From Flavivirga aquimarina (GTDB taxonomy: Bacteria; Bacteroidota; Bacteroidia; Flavobacteriales; Flavobacteriaceae): DNA of 64,000 nt. A program made the position numbers and the translations under genes. This document shows, piece after piece, positions 36,870 to 45,353 of the stretch. Positions within the stretch are counted from its first letter, which is position 1. Every line of letters starts with the position of its first letter. The stretch lies in contig NZ_JAUOEK010000055.1 of assembly GCF_030540835.1 (NCBI RefSeq), positions 1 to 64,000 on the forward strand. Direction: 5' to 3'. The notes below the pieces were generated by a model. It had not been told where the DNA came from. It made no database searches and saw nothing but the letters and a program-made list of their open reading frames with translations.

Positions 36870-38285
36870 CTAAGGAATATTTGGTATGGCTACTTTGTTA
36901 ATTACGTGTATTACACCATTTCCTGCCTGCACATCTACAGCTACTATGCCAATATCTGTAGCTCCAGATCCATCCGTTATATCAGCAATATTATCCCCAG
37001 TTCCGGGTAAGGTAATTGTAAGATTATCGCCTTGTAAACTAGGAGCGACTGTATCTCCATTAGGTGTTAAACCATCTGATTGTACATTTAAACCTCCTAC
37101 AACATGATGTAGCAATACTTGTGTTAAAACCGATTCTTCTGGAACTGTTATAGCAGCAAAAGCATCATTAGTAGGTGCAAATACAGTAAAAGGAGGGTCT
37201 AAACTGTCACTATTACCTGTCTCAGTTCTACTTAAAATAACATCAAAAGGTGTTTCAGGAGTTAATGTTGTTAAAGCAGAAACTAATGTTGAAAAATTAG
37301 GATCGGCAGTAGCAAAAGTAACAACAGTTGGTATTCCAATAACAGCATCAACAGCATGAATAATACCATTACTTGCAACAACATCGGCAACAGCAACAGA
37401 TGATATACCGTTAAATGTAACACCATCAGAAGTATTATAATACAAGCTTAAATTATTCATATTAGAATCTGTAGCAAGCGTATTGGTATAACCAGCAACA
37501 CCATCAATTAAATTAGTAGCACTTACGGCATCTCCAATAACGTGATTTAATAAAATATTTGCTAAAGCATCTGTAGGTACTTGATTTAAAGGTGTGCCAT
37601 CTAAAAAATCGACAAATGCATTATCATCTGGTGCTAATACCGTAAAAGGACCGGCGGTTCCTAAAACAGTCACTAAATCACCATCTGCAGCCCCTAAAGC
37701 TGCGACTAGATTACTAAAACTGGAATTAGCAAGCGCATGGGTAACAACAGTTGGTAGCCCAATAACAGCATCAACGACATGTATAATACCGTTGGTCGCA
37801 TCTATATCTGCTCTGTCTAAATCTACACTAGAAACACCGTTTAGTGTAACACCGTTAGAAATGTCTATAAACATACTCAGGTTTAGTCCTGTTTCTGATT
37901 GTGTTGCCATGGTATTAACATAAGTGGTACTTAAAGCAGTAGAAGGAAACTCGCCATCAATGACATGGTTTAAAAGAACTTCTTTTAATAATGCCACAGG
38001 AACATCATTTAATGTTGCGAAATTATTGGCAGCCAGAAATGTATTAAAAGCAGTATTTGTTGGAGCAAATACGGTAAATTGACCTGTTCCATTTAAGGTA
38101 GTCACTAGATCTGCTCTATCAAGTGCCGCAACTAAACTGCTCAAATCGGGTGTTGCTTCAGCCAATTCTGCTATAGTTTCAGGTAAAAAAGAAACTATGT
38201 TGTCGTCATCATTATTACATGATAAGGTACCTACCATTACCAGTATAAGTAATGATACTTTTTTTAATGGAATTAAGTTTTTCAT
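36870..38285 (-). CDS. Lipoprotein with three fasciclin domains
   Basis: The 471-residue precursor has a lipoprotein signal (Cys23 in GTLSCNNDDD). Three FAS1 domains follow at about 35-165, 175-310 and 318-471. Each shows the H1-type motif FTVFAPTNTAF / FTVLAPDDNAF / FTVFAPTNDAF, the H2-type LLNHVIDG / LLNHVIGD / LLHHVVGG, and the closing NGIIHVVD/NGIIHAVD/NGVIHVIN strand. FAS1 proteins act in cell adhesion or surface attachment. The minus-strand box TATTTTTG (38312-38319) lies 26 bp before the ATG. It stands alone, divergent from mnmA. Confidence 0.94.
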   Translation of the reverse strand: MKNLIPLKKVSLLILVMVGTLSCNNDDDNIVSFLPETIAELAEATPDLSSLVAALDRADLVTTLNGTGQFTVFAPTNTAFNTFLAANNFATLNDVPVALLKEVLLNHVIDGEFPSTALSTTYVNTMATQSETGLNLSMFIDISNGVTLNGVSSVDLDRADIDATNGIIHVVDAVIGLPTVVTHALANSSFSNLVAALGAADGDLVTVLGTAGPFTVLAPDDNAFVDFLDGTPLNQVPTDALANILLNHVIGDAVSATNLIDGVAGYTNTLATDSNMNNLSLYYNTSDGVTFNGISSVAVADVVASNGIIHAVDAVIGIPTVVTFATADPNFSTLVSALTTLTPETPFDVILSRTETGNSDSLDPPFTVFAPTNDAFAAITVPEESVLTQVLLHHVVGGLNVQSDGLTPNGDTVAPSLQGDNLTITLPGTGDNIADITDGSGATDIGIVAVDVQAGNGVIHVINKVAIPNIP

Positions 38286-38311
38286 TTGTGTAGTTTTTTT
38301 ATTTTGTTTAA

Positions 38312-38319
38312 CAAAAATA
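38312..38319 (-). promoter_or_regulatory. -7 box for the fasciclin lipoprotein
   Basis: TATTTTTG on the minus strand matches TAnnTTTG and lies 26 bp before the ATG. No clear -33 partner at 19-20 bp. Confidence 0.45.
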
Positions 38320-38439
38320 TATAAAAGTTAAACAAAAAACTAATTTTTGTTTAATTTATTTTAAATAATGATAAACAAAAACGATTCACTAAACCATTTA
38401 GTATGCTATTTGTAACACCTTATTTTATCCAATTATATG

Positions 38440-38447
38440 TATCTTTG
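38440..38447 (+). promoter_or_regulatory. -7 box for mnmA
   Basis: TATCTTTG matches TAnnTTTG and lies 18 bp before the mnmA ATG. Confidence 0.5.
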
Positions 38448-38465
38448 TAGCTAAATTATTAAGAA

Positions 38466-39653
38466 ATGAAACGAGTCATTATTGGACTTTCAGGAGGTGT
38501 AGATTCTAGTGTTGCAGCTTATTTATTACAGCAGCAAGGGTATGAGGTTATTGGTTTGTTTATGAAAAACTGGCATGATGATTCTGTAACGATATCTAAC
38601 GAATGCCCTTGGTTGGATGATAGTAATGATGCCATGTTAGTTGCCGAAAAATTAGGCATACCATTTCAAACGGTAGATTTAAGTGAGCAGTATAAAGAAC
38701 GTATTGTAGATTATATGTTTCATGAATATGAAAAAGGCAGAACACCTAATCCAGACGTACTATGCAATAGAGAGATTAAGTTTGATGTCTTTATGAAAAT
38801 TGCTTTAGAACTTGGAGCAGATTATGTAGCTACTGGTCATTATTGTAGAAAAGGAACGATTCAAAAAGAAGGAAAAGAGATTTATCAGTTACTGGCCGGA
38901 ATAGATGATAATAAAGATCAATCTTACTTTTTATGTCAGTTATCTCAAGATCAATTAGCTAAGTCGTTATTTCCAATAGGGGAGTTAACAAAACCAGAGG
39001 TGCGTGAGTTAGCGACCAAGTTAGATTTGGTAACTGCCGAAAAGAAAGATTCCCAAGGTTTATGTTTTATTGGTAAAGTAAAATTACCTGATTTTCTTCA
39101 GCAACAGTTAAAGCCAAAAGAAGGCGTTATAGTCGAAATACCTAAAGAACAAGAGGTTTTTAGCCATGTAGAGACAACATTTAATTCAGAAGAAGAGAAA
39201 TTAAAATATTTATCTCGTAAGATTGATTATAGAGTCGATTATGGAAAAATAGTCGGTAAGCATCAAGGCGCCCATTATTTTACAAAGGGGCAGCGTAAAG
39301 GACTTGCAGTGGGTGGCACTTTAGAACCTTTGTTCGTAATTGATACCGATGTAGATGAGAATGTTATTTATACAGGGCAAGGTAAAGAACACCCCGGCTT
39401 ATTTAAAAAAGCTTTGTTTGTAACAAACGATGAAATTCATTGGATTCGGGAAGATTTAAAACTAGACTTAGATGGTATAATGGAGGTTATGGCTAGAATT
39501 CGTTATAGGCAATCACTTCAAAAAGCCATATTGCATAAAGTAGAAAGTGGTTTATATGTCGAGTTTGAAGCATTTCAATCAGCTATCACCGAAGGACAAT
39601 TTGTAGCTTGGTATTTAGGAGAAGAACTAGTAGGTTCTGGAGTAATTTCTTAA
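38466..39653 (+). CDS. mnmA: tRNA-specific 2-thiouridylase MnmA
   Basis: The 395-residue enzyme puts sulfur on U34 of Glu, Gln and Lys tRNAs. The PP-loop [13 protein letters not shown] lies at 6-18. The catalytic cysteines are Cys100 in [12 protein letters not shown] and Cys200 in [11 protein letters not shown]. The C-terminal beta-barrel contains [13 protein letters not shown]. Residues 35-55 (NWHDD...[11 protein letters not shown]) form an insertion that is typical of Bacteroidota MnmA. The ATG is 18 bp after a -7 box. The T9SS subtilase gene starts 27 nt downstream, so readthrough is possible. Confidence 0.96.
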   Translation: MKRVIIGLSGGVDSSVAAYLLQQQGYEVIGLFMKNWHDDSVTISNECPWLDDSNDAMLVAEKLGIPFQTVDLSEQYKERIVDYMFHEYEKGRTPNPDVLCNREIKFDVFMKIALELGADYVATGHYCRKGTIQKEGKEIYQLLAGIDDNKDQSYFLCQLSQDQLAKSLFPIGELTKPEVRELATKLDLVTAEKKDSQGLCFIGKVKLPDFLQQQLKPKEGVIVEIPKEQEVFSHVETTFNSEEEKLKYLSRKIDYRVDYGKIVGKHQGAHYFTKGQRKGLAVGGTLEPLFVIDTDVDENVIYTGQGKEHPGLFKKALFVTNDEIHWIREDLKLDLDGIMEVMARIRYRQSLQKAILHKVESGLYVEFEAFQSAITEGQFVAWYLGEELVGSGVIS

Positions 39654-39680
39654 ATTGCAATAACTAAAACCATATTAGTT

Positions 39681-41300
39681 ATGAAAAAACACCTACTATT
39701 TCTCATACTGTTATGTTACCAATTTACTATATTTTCGCAGGAAGATGCTTGGGTATATATAAAGGATAAACAAAACGTTACTGCTTCAATAGCCAACCCT
39801 ATTTCCATACTAACCCAAAAAGCAATTGATAGAAAAAGTGCGCATAATGTTATAATTGATGAAAGAGATGTGCCTGTTAATGAGAATTATATTTCTCAAC
39901 TTAAAGGAGCTACAGGTATAACAGTTATGGCAAAGTCTAAGTGGTTTAACGCAGTGCATGTTAGGGGTAGTGAAACAGATATTAATAATTTATCAGCCAC
40001 ATTTTCATTTATAGATTATATAGACTTTGCTAATAAAAGTTTAAACACACTTAAACTTACTCAACAAAAAAACAAATCTAAATTAGAAACTGTTTTTACT
40101 ACATTCATTTATGGTAATGCTGCCAACCAAATAGAAATGATAAAAGGAAACGAATTGCATTTAGCAGATTATACAGGTACAGGAATGACAGTTGCTGTTA
40201 TAGATGCAGGTTTTCCTAATGTAAATACCATGTCGTCATTTCAAAGATTAAGAGAAGCTGGAAATATTTTAGGTGACTATGATTTTGTTAATAGAGATAC
40301 CGACGTATATACTAATACTACCAGCAGTCACGGTACTTGGGTATTAAGTACCATGGCAGGATATATTGAAGGTGGCTATGTAGGAACAGCTCCAGATGCA
40401 TCCTACTATTTATTTGTTACCGAAGATGCATCAAGTGAAAACCCAGTAGAAGAGAGTTATTGGGTAGAAGCAGCAGAACGTGCCGATAGTTTAGGGGTAA
40501 ATGTTATAAATACCTCTTTAGGGTATACCACTTATGATAATGCTAATTATAGTTATACAACAGCAGATATGGACGGTAATACCGCTTTTATTACCAAAGG
40601 GGCAAATATTGCTTTTGAGAAGGGGATGTTATTAGTGAATTCTGCTGGAAACTCAGGAAATAAAAGTTGGGGAATCGTTGGAGCACCTGCAGATGCTGCT
40701 GGTGTTTTTAGTATTGGAGCCGTTCAAGCAAATGGTACATATGCGGTGTTTAGCTCAAAAGGCAATAGTACACAACCAACTCAAAAACCGGATGTGGTAG
40801 CGCAAGGTGAGGCAAGTTTTGTTATAGGTACTAATGATGTTATGGGAACACTTAACGGAACGTCTTTTAGTTCCCCCATTATGGCAGGAGGCATTACATG
40901 CTTATGGCAGGCACTACCTAATAAAACAAATGCAGAAATAATGCAGTTAGTTCGAGAATCTGCTTCACAATATAATTCTCCCGATTATTTTTTGGGCTAT
41001 GGTATTCCAAATTTGCAAACAGCACTAAATACTGCTTTAAGTACAACAAATAGAGATGATGAAAGTCAAGATTTACAACTGTTTCCTAATCCAACAAAAG
41101 GCATAGTTCACTTTAGTTTTCCTTTAGATCAAGACGAATTATCTGTTATTATTTTTAATATTTTTGGAAAACAAATACTAGAATCTACAATTACAATTGA
41201 AAATAATCAAATAGATCTATCTTCGTTTTCAAAAGGCATATATATTGTTAATGTACAATCAGAAAACATTTCAAAAACAATAAAACTTATAAAGCATTAA
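39681..41300 (+). CDS. T9SS-secreted subtilisin-like serine protease (S8)
   Basis: The 539-residue precursor has a signal peptide (about 1-20, ending IFSQ) and a propeptide of about 120 residues. The S8 catalytic domain has Asp175 (AVIDAGF), His217 (SSHGTWV), the oxyanion Asn324 (NSAGNSG) and Ser395 (NGTSFSSPI). A C-terminal T9SS type A sorting domain (about 462-539) begins with LFPNPTKGIV and ends SKTIKLIKH. It is therefore a secreted or surface-bound protease. The next gene's ATG follows its stop codon with no base between, so the two are probably translationally coupled. The subtilase is in the same direction as mnmA. Confidence 0.93.
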   Translation: MKKHLLFLILLCYQFTIFSQEDAWVYIKDKQNVTASIANPISILTQKAIDRKSAHNVIIDERDVPVNENYISQLKGATGITVMAKSKWFNAVHVRGSETDINNLSATFSFIDYIDFANKSLNTLKLTQQKNKSKLETVFTTFIYGNAANQIEMIKGNELHLADYTGTGMTVAVIDAGFPNVNTMSSFQRLREAGNILGDYDFVNRDTDVYTNTTSSHGTWVLSTMAGYIEGGYVGTAPDASYYLFVTEDASSENPVEESYWVEAAERADSLGVNVINTSLGYTTYDNANYSYTTADMDGNTAFITKGANIAFEKGMLLVNSAGNSGNKSWGIVGAPADAAGVFSIGAVQANGTYAVFSSKGNSTQPTQKPDVVAQGEASFVIGTNDVMGTLNGTSFSSPIMAGGITCLWQALPNKTNAEIMQLVRESASQYNSPDYFLGYGIPNLQTALNTALSTTNRDDESQDLQLFPNPTKGIVHFSFPLDQDELSVIIFNIFGKQILESTITIENNQIDLSSFSKGIYIVNVQSENISKTIKLIKH

Positions 41301-42245
41301 ATGACTAATAATAGGATTACCAAATTATTCAATATTGAATATCCAATAGTTCAAGCAGGTATGATTTGGAATAGTGGTTGGAGATTAGCATCGGCGGCAA
41401 GTAACTCGGGTGTTTTAGGTTTAATAGGAGCGGGATCTATGTATCCAGATGTTTTAAGAGAACATATACAAAAATGTAAAAAAGCGACTAATAATCCTTT
41501 TGGAGTTAATGTGCCTATGTTGTATCCTAATATTGAAGAAATCATGAACATTCTTGTGGAAGAAGGTGTAAAAATAGTATTTACTTCTGCAGGAAATCCT
41601 AAAACATGGACGCCATGGTTAAAAGAAAAAGGCATTACAGTAGTACATGTTGTTAGTAGTGTAAAATTTGCTTTAAAAGCTCAGGAAGCAGGTGTGGATG
41701 CTATTGTAGCAGAAGGGTTTGAAGCAGGAGGACACAATGGTAGAGATGAAACAACCACGTTGACACTCATCCCTATGGTTAAAGAAAAAATTCATATTCC
41801 GTTAATTGCTGCAGGCGGTATAGCTACAGGGAAAGCGATGTTAGCTACCATGATTTTAGGAGCCGATGGGGTACAGGTTGGTAGTAGGTTTGTAGCCAGT
41901 GAAGAAAGTTCGGCACATGAAGCATTTAAAAAAGTAGTGGTTAATACTAAAGAAGGAGATACACAATTAACATTAAAAGAACTGGCACCAGTACGTTTAA
42001 TAAAGAATAAATTTTATAACGATATACAAGCCTTATATAAAACAGGACCGACTGTTGAGGCTCTTAAAACTTTACTAGGTCGAGCAAGGGCAAAAAAAGG
42101 CATGTTTGAAGGTGAATTGGAAGAAGGCGAATTAGAAATAGGACAAATTGCAGGCTTGATACATGATATTAAACCGGTATCAAAAATTGTTGAAGATATA
42201 GTGCAAGAATTTGAAGAGGCGAAAAAGATGGTTGATGGTTTATAA
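41301..42245 (+). CDS. Nitronate monooxygenase-family flavoprotein
   Basis: The 314-residue TIM-barrel flavoprotein resembles nitronate monooxygenase (2-nitropropane dioxygenase). It shows PIVQAGMIWNSGWRLASAAS at the start, GFEAGGHNGRDE for substrate/FMN contacts, IPLIAAGGIATGKA and GADGVQVGSRFVASEES for FMN phosphate binding. It would oxidise nitronates such as propionate-3-nitronate, using FMN and oxygen; related enoyl reductases (FabK type) share the fold, so the reaction is not certain. Its ATG directly abuts the subtilase stop (TAA-ATG). A terminator-like hairpin follows about 30 bp after its stop. Confidence 0.88.
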   Translation: MTNNRITKLFNIEYPIVQAGMIWNSGWRLASAASNSGVLGLIGAGSMYPDVLREHIQKCKKATNNPFGVNVPMLYPNIEEIMNILVEEGVKIVFTSAGNPKTWTPWLKEKGITVVHVVSSVKFALKAQEAGVDAIVAEGFEAGGHNGRDETTTLTLIPMVKEKIHIPLIAAGGIATGKAMLATMILGADGVQVGSRFVASEESSAHEAFKKVVVNTKEGDTQLTLKELAPVRLIKNKFYNDIQALYKTGPTVEALKTLLGRARAKKGMFEGELEEGELEIGQIAGLIHDIKPVSKIVEDIVQEFEEAKKMVDGL

Positions 42246-42271
42246 GCCTATAGCTTTTCTAAAAAGATAAT

Positions 42272-42316
42272 TAATTTAAAAGGAGGCACTTTATAAGTGG
42301 CCTCCTTTAAATTTTT
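42272..42316 (+). terminator. Intrinsic terminator after nitronate monooxygenase
   Basis: AAAGGAGGCACT pairs with AGTGGCCTCCTTT through a single-C bulge; the flanking A/T stretches extend the stem, and a T-run follows (ATTTTTG). It lies about 30 bp after the stop. Confidence 0.75.
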
Positions 42317-42479
42317 GAAACTTCTAAGCTTATATAATTTTTTATCCCTTTAAAATTTGAAAGCTAACTGTTTCTGCTAAATCGTTAATTCTTAGTTTAG
42401 TTGCTTTTTAAAAGCGATGCGAATGTATGAAAAGACTTCATTAAAATAACTTAAAATTTGTATAGATTTATCAAGACTT

Positions 42480-42495
42480 ATTAACAATTGTTAAT
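42480..42495. promoter_or_regulatory. 16-bp palindrome, candidate operator of the MATE gene
   Basis: ATTAACAATTGTTAAT is a perfect palindrome 67 bp upstream of the transporter ATG, in a gap that otherwise holds no coding. Efflux-pump genes are often controlled by dimeric repressors at such sites, but no regulator gene is adjacent. In AT-rich DNA chance is possible. Confidence 0.4.
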
Positions 42496-42562
42496 TTCTA
42501 AAAAAAACTAAAAGAATGTTACAAAATTGGCGAAAATAAAGCCGAAAGATTACTTTTACCGA

Positions 42563-43954
42563 ATGCAATTAAAAGACTATACCAAAGAATTTAGCTATAA
42601 TTGGAAATTAGCTTCTCCAGTTATGCTTGGTATGTTAGGACATACGTTTGTTAGTTTTGTCGATAATATTATGGTAGGGCAATTGGGAACAGCAGAATTG
42701 GCTGCGGTATCCTTAGGTAATAGCTTTATGTTTATTGCCATGTCTTTAGGGATTGGTTTTTCTACAGCCATAACTCCTCTAATAGCTGAAGCTGATGCTG
42801 CAAAAGATTTTGTAAAAGGAAAATCTTCCTTTAAACATGGTCTGTTTTTGTGCACCGTTTTAGGAATATTATTATTCCTAATGGTATTTTTTGCAAAACC
42901 TCTTATGTATTTAATGAAACAACCAGAAGAGGTTGTAGAGTTAGCCATTCCATATTTAGATTTAGTTGCTTTTTCTTTAATTCCCTTGATTGTTTTTCAA
43001 GGTTTTAAGCAGTTTAGTGACGGACTGTCTATGACGAAATACCCAATGTATGCTACCGTATTGGCTAATATTATAAATGTTATTTTAAATTATGTATTAA
43101 TTTTTGGGAAATTTGGCTTTCCAGAATTGGGTATTGTTGGTGCCGCTTATGGCACATTAGTGTCTCGATTTATAATGGTTTGGTATCTGTGGTTTTTATT
43201 AAGAGGAAAAGAAAAGTCGAAAGCCTATGTAACCAATATTAAGTTTTTCATACTTAATAAATTAATGATTAAAAAAATCATCAATATTGGCGCACCAAGT
43301 GCCATGCAAATGTTTTTTGAGGTAGCTATTTTCACAGCTGCTATATGGCTAAGTGGTTTACTGGGTAAAAACCCGCAAGCAGCAAATCAAATAGCACTTA
43401 ATTTATCGTCTATGACATTTATGGTAGTTACGGGCTTAAGTGTAGCTTCTATGATTCGTGTTGGTAACCAAAAAGGATTAAAAGCATATTTTGAATTACG
43501 CCGTATAGCATTCTCTTTGTTTTTAATGGGAACCATGCTTGCTTTTGGATTCGCTATCATTTTCTTTGCATTACATAATCATTTGCCCAAATTGTATGTA
43601 GATTTTGATGATGCTAAAAATTTAGTAGATAATACAGAAGTTATTACTATTGCATCTAAATTGTTAATAGCAGCGGCTATATTCCAAATAAGTGATAGTA
43701 TTCAAGTTTTAGTTTTAGGTGCTTTACGCGGATTACAAGATGTTAAAATACCAACTATTATTACATTTGTGTCTTATTGGTTAATAGGATTCCCTGTAAG
43801 TTGGTTTTTCGGGAAAGAAGATGCTTATGGTAGTTTTGGTATATGGCTAGGATTGCTCGCCGGTTTAACCACTGCAGCCATTTTGTTGTATATTCGATTT
43901 AATTATTTAACTAAAAAGTTGATTAATACAGAACACCTAAAGGCTAGGAGTTAG
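42563..43954 (+). CDS. MATE-family multidrug/Na+ efflux transporter
   Basis: The 463-residue membrane protein has about twelve transmembrane segments in two MATE repeats. It starts with KLASPVMLGMLGHTFVSFVDNIMVGQLGTAEL-type sequence (segments split by family consensus), and the second half has INIGAPSAMQMFFEVAIFT, the corresponding pseudo-repeat. MATE pumps export drugs or metabolites in exchange for Na+ or H+. I use the ATG at 42563 (MQLKDYTKEF), which fits the family start; a TTG 12 codons upstream opens the same frame. The candidate operator at 42480 precedes it. A DUF1330 gene follows 29 nt after the stop. Confidence 0.9.
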   Translation: MQLKDYTKEFSYNWKLASPVMLGMLGHTFVSFVDNIMVGQLGTAELAAVSLGNSFMFIAMSLGIGFSTAITPLIAEADAAKDFVKGKSSFKHGLFLCTVLGILLFLMVFFAKPLMYLMKQPEEVVELAIPYLDLVAFSLIPLIVFQGFKQFSDGLSMTKYPMYATVLANIINVILNYVLIFGKFGFPELGIVGAAYGTLVSRFIMVWYLWFLLRGKEKSKAYVTNIKFFILNKLMIKKIINIGAPSAMQMFFEVAIFTAAIWLSGLLGKNPQAANQIALNLSSMTFMVVTGLSVASMIRVGNQKGLKAYFELRRIAFSLFLMGTMLAFGFAIIFFALHNHLPKLYVDFDDAKNLVDNTEVITIASKLLIAAAIFQISDSIQVLVLGALRGLQDVKIPTIITFVSYWLIGFPVSWFFGKEDAYGSFGIWLGLLAGLTTAAILLYIRFNYLTKKLINTEHLKARS

Positions 43955-43983
43955 ATGTAATTTAAGTGAAGACGAAAAATAAG

Positions 43984-44412
43984 ATGGAAAAATATATAGA
44001 TGTGAACCCTGAATCTGGAAAGAAATTTTATCAAGACTTTCACGACAAAGGAAAAATCGTAATGCTAAATTTATTAAAATTCAGGCAAAAAGCTGACTAT
44101 TCAAACTTAGTACATTTAAAACCTGAAAAAGAAATAAGTGGAGAAGAGGCATATAAATTATATATGAAATATACTTTGCCCGAAATAGAAAAAGCAGGTA
44201 GTAGAATAATTTATTATGGAAAAAGTAAAAACTTTCTAATAGGCCCAGAGTCCGAAAAATGGGATGCAGTTTTACTAGTCGAACACGAATCTGTATTGAA
44301 GTTTATGGAATTTGCTCAAAATAAAGATTATTTAAAAAATGCAGGACATAGGACTGCCGGATTAGAAGATTCCCGATTATTACCTACAACTGAAATAAAA
44401 ACTGGCACCTAA
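43984..44412 (+). CDS. DUF1330 family protein
   Basis: The 142-residue soluble protein has the dimeric alpha-beta barrel (ferredoxin-like) pattern of DUF1330: KGKIVMLNLLKFR, GEEAYKLYMKYTLPEIEKAGSRIIYYGKSK, then WDAVLLVEHESVLKFMEFAQNKDYL. These small proteins are probably enzymes or ligand binders of unknown substrate. The ATG at 43984 (MEKYIDVNP) is preferred; a GTG six codons upstream opens the same frame but gives an unusual basic leader. It lies just after the MATE gene and may be in its transcript. Confidence 0.85.
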   Translation: MEKYIDVNPESGKKFYQDFHDKGKIVMLNLLKFRQKADYSNLVHLKPEKEISGEEAYKLYMKYTLPEIEKAGSRIIYYGKSKNFLIGPESEKWDAVLLVEHESVLKFMEFAQNKDYLKNAGHRTAGLEDSRLLPTTEIKTGT

Positions 44413-44519
44413 AAAATGCTATAAAACATATCTAATAAGTGCAGAAACCAAAGCTATGTGCTTATTTGCAAAGATCTCCAAATTTGAATTTGGATTTTTA
44501 AAAATAAAAAAGAAAAAAA

Positions 44520-44747
44520 ATGACACTTCCAAAGTTTATTCTCGGTGATAATACGAATTACCCGAATGCTATTTTTGTAATTCATACAGAATTTCCAAGA
44601 TTTATTATTAATCTTGAAAATGACGAAGTAGAATGGTTTGAAGATTTTGATGCCGAAGACCAAAAAGAACTGGAAAATGAAACGGAAAATGCTATAAAAT
44701 TGGCAACCGAGTTTTACGACGAAGAAATAGCTAAATACGAAGATTAA
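44520..44747 (+). CDS. Small acidic conserved hypothetical protein
   Basis: The 75-residue protein starts MTLPKFILGDNTNYPNAIFV and is rich in Asp and Glu, with a second half dominated by EDQKELENE and EEIAKYED. No signal peptide, membrane helix or known motif is seen. The ordered front half (a likely beta-hairpin: FVIHTEFPRFIINLEND) followed by an acidic helix resembles short hypothetical proteins widespread in Flavobacteriaceae, though I cannot name the family. It ends 15 bp before the PAP2 gene in the same direction and is probably co-transcribed. Confidence 0.7.
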   Translation: MTLPKFILGDNTNYPNAIFVIHTEFPRFIINLENDEVEWFEDFDAEDQKELENETENAIKLATEFYDEEIAKYED

Positions 44748-44762
44748 TTTTAAGTTTTTTAT

Positions 44763-45332
44763 ATGATTGATCAACTTTTAAAATATGATACCGAACTGTT
44801 TTTGTTTTTAAACAATTTGGGTTCTGAGTTTTGGGATAATTTATGGTTATTAATAACAGACAAGCTTACCTTTATTCCATTGTACGCTATATTACTGTTC
44901 TTACTTTATAAAAAATACGGACTAAAATCATTACTTGTTTTTGTCGTAGTTGTTGCTTTAATGATCACATTCACGGATCAAATAACCAATGTTTTTAAAC
45001 GAGGTTTTCAACGTCCAAGACCTTGTGGTGAAGCAGATCTAATAGACCAAATGCGTTTTATAGCAGTGCGTTGTGGAAAGTATGGTTTTTTCTCAGGACA
45101 TTCATCGAACTCTATGGCAGCAGCCGTATTTGCTGGTTTAATGCTAAAACCATATTATAAAAATCTAATATTTATTTTATTATTGTGGAGCGCTATCGTG
45201 GCTTATAGTAGAATTTATGTTGGTGTTCACTATCCTTTAGATATTGTTTGCGGACTTACTTTTGGAGCTATCTCTGGATTTATGTTTTATAAACTTGGAA
45301 ATTATTCGCTAAAAAGATTTATCAAAATTTAG
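44763..45332 (+). CDS. PAP2-family membrane phosphatase
   Basis: The 189-residue integral membrane protein has about five to six membrane segments and the three motifs of phosphatidic-acid phosphatase 2: K79 with RPRP (84-87) as motif 1, SGHS (111-114) as motif 2, and SRIYVGVHYPLD as motif 3. It would hydrolyse a lipid phosphate such as undecaprenyl diphosphate or phosphatidylglycerophosphate on the periplasmic side. It lies 15 bp after the small acidic gene and is convergent with the TonB-type receptor, only 21 bp away. Confidence 0.9.
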   Translation: MIDQLLKYDTELFLFLNNLGSEFWDNLWLLITDKLTFIPLYAILLFLLYKKYGLKSLLVFVVVVALMITFTDQITNVFKRGFQRPRPCGEADLIDQMRFIAVRCGKYGFFSGHSSNSMAAAVFAGLMLKPYYKNLIFILLLWSAIVAYSRIYVGVHYPLDIVCGLTFGAISGFMFYKLGNYSLKRFIKI

Positions 45333-45353
45333 TTTTAAATTAAAAAACATTTT

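Larger units (their letters stand above)
42246..42562. other. Intergenic region (317 bp): terminator and palindrome
   Basis: Contains the terminator-like hairpin at 42272-42316 and the perfect palindrome ATTAACAATTGTTAAT (42480-42495), 67 bp before the MATE ATG. No gene is seen. Confidence 0.5.

Noticed and set aside
37594-37923. 109-residue frame opposite the fasciclin gene
   Set aside because: Antisense of the repeat-rich FAS1 coding sequence; low complexity and no family match.
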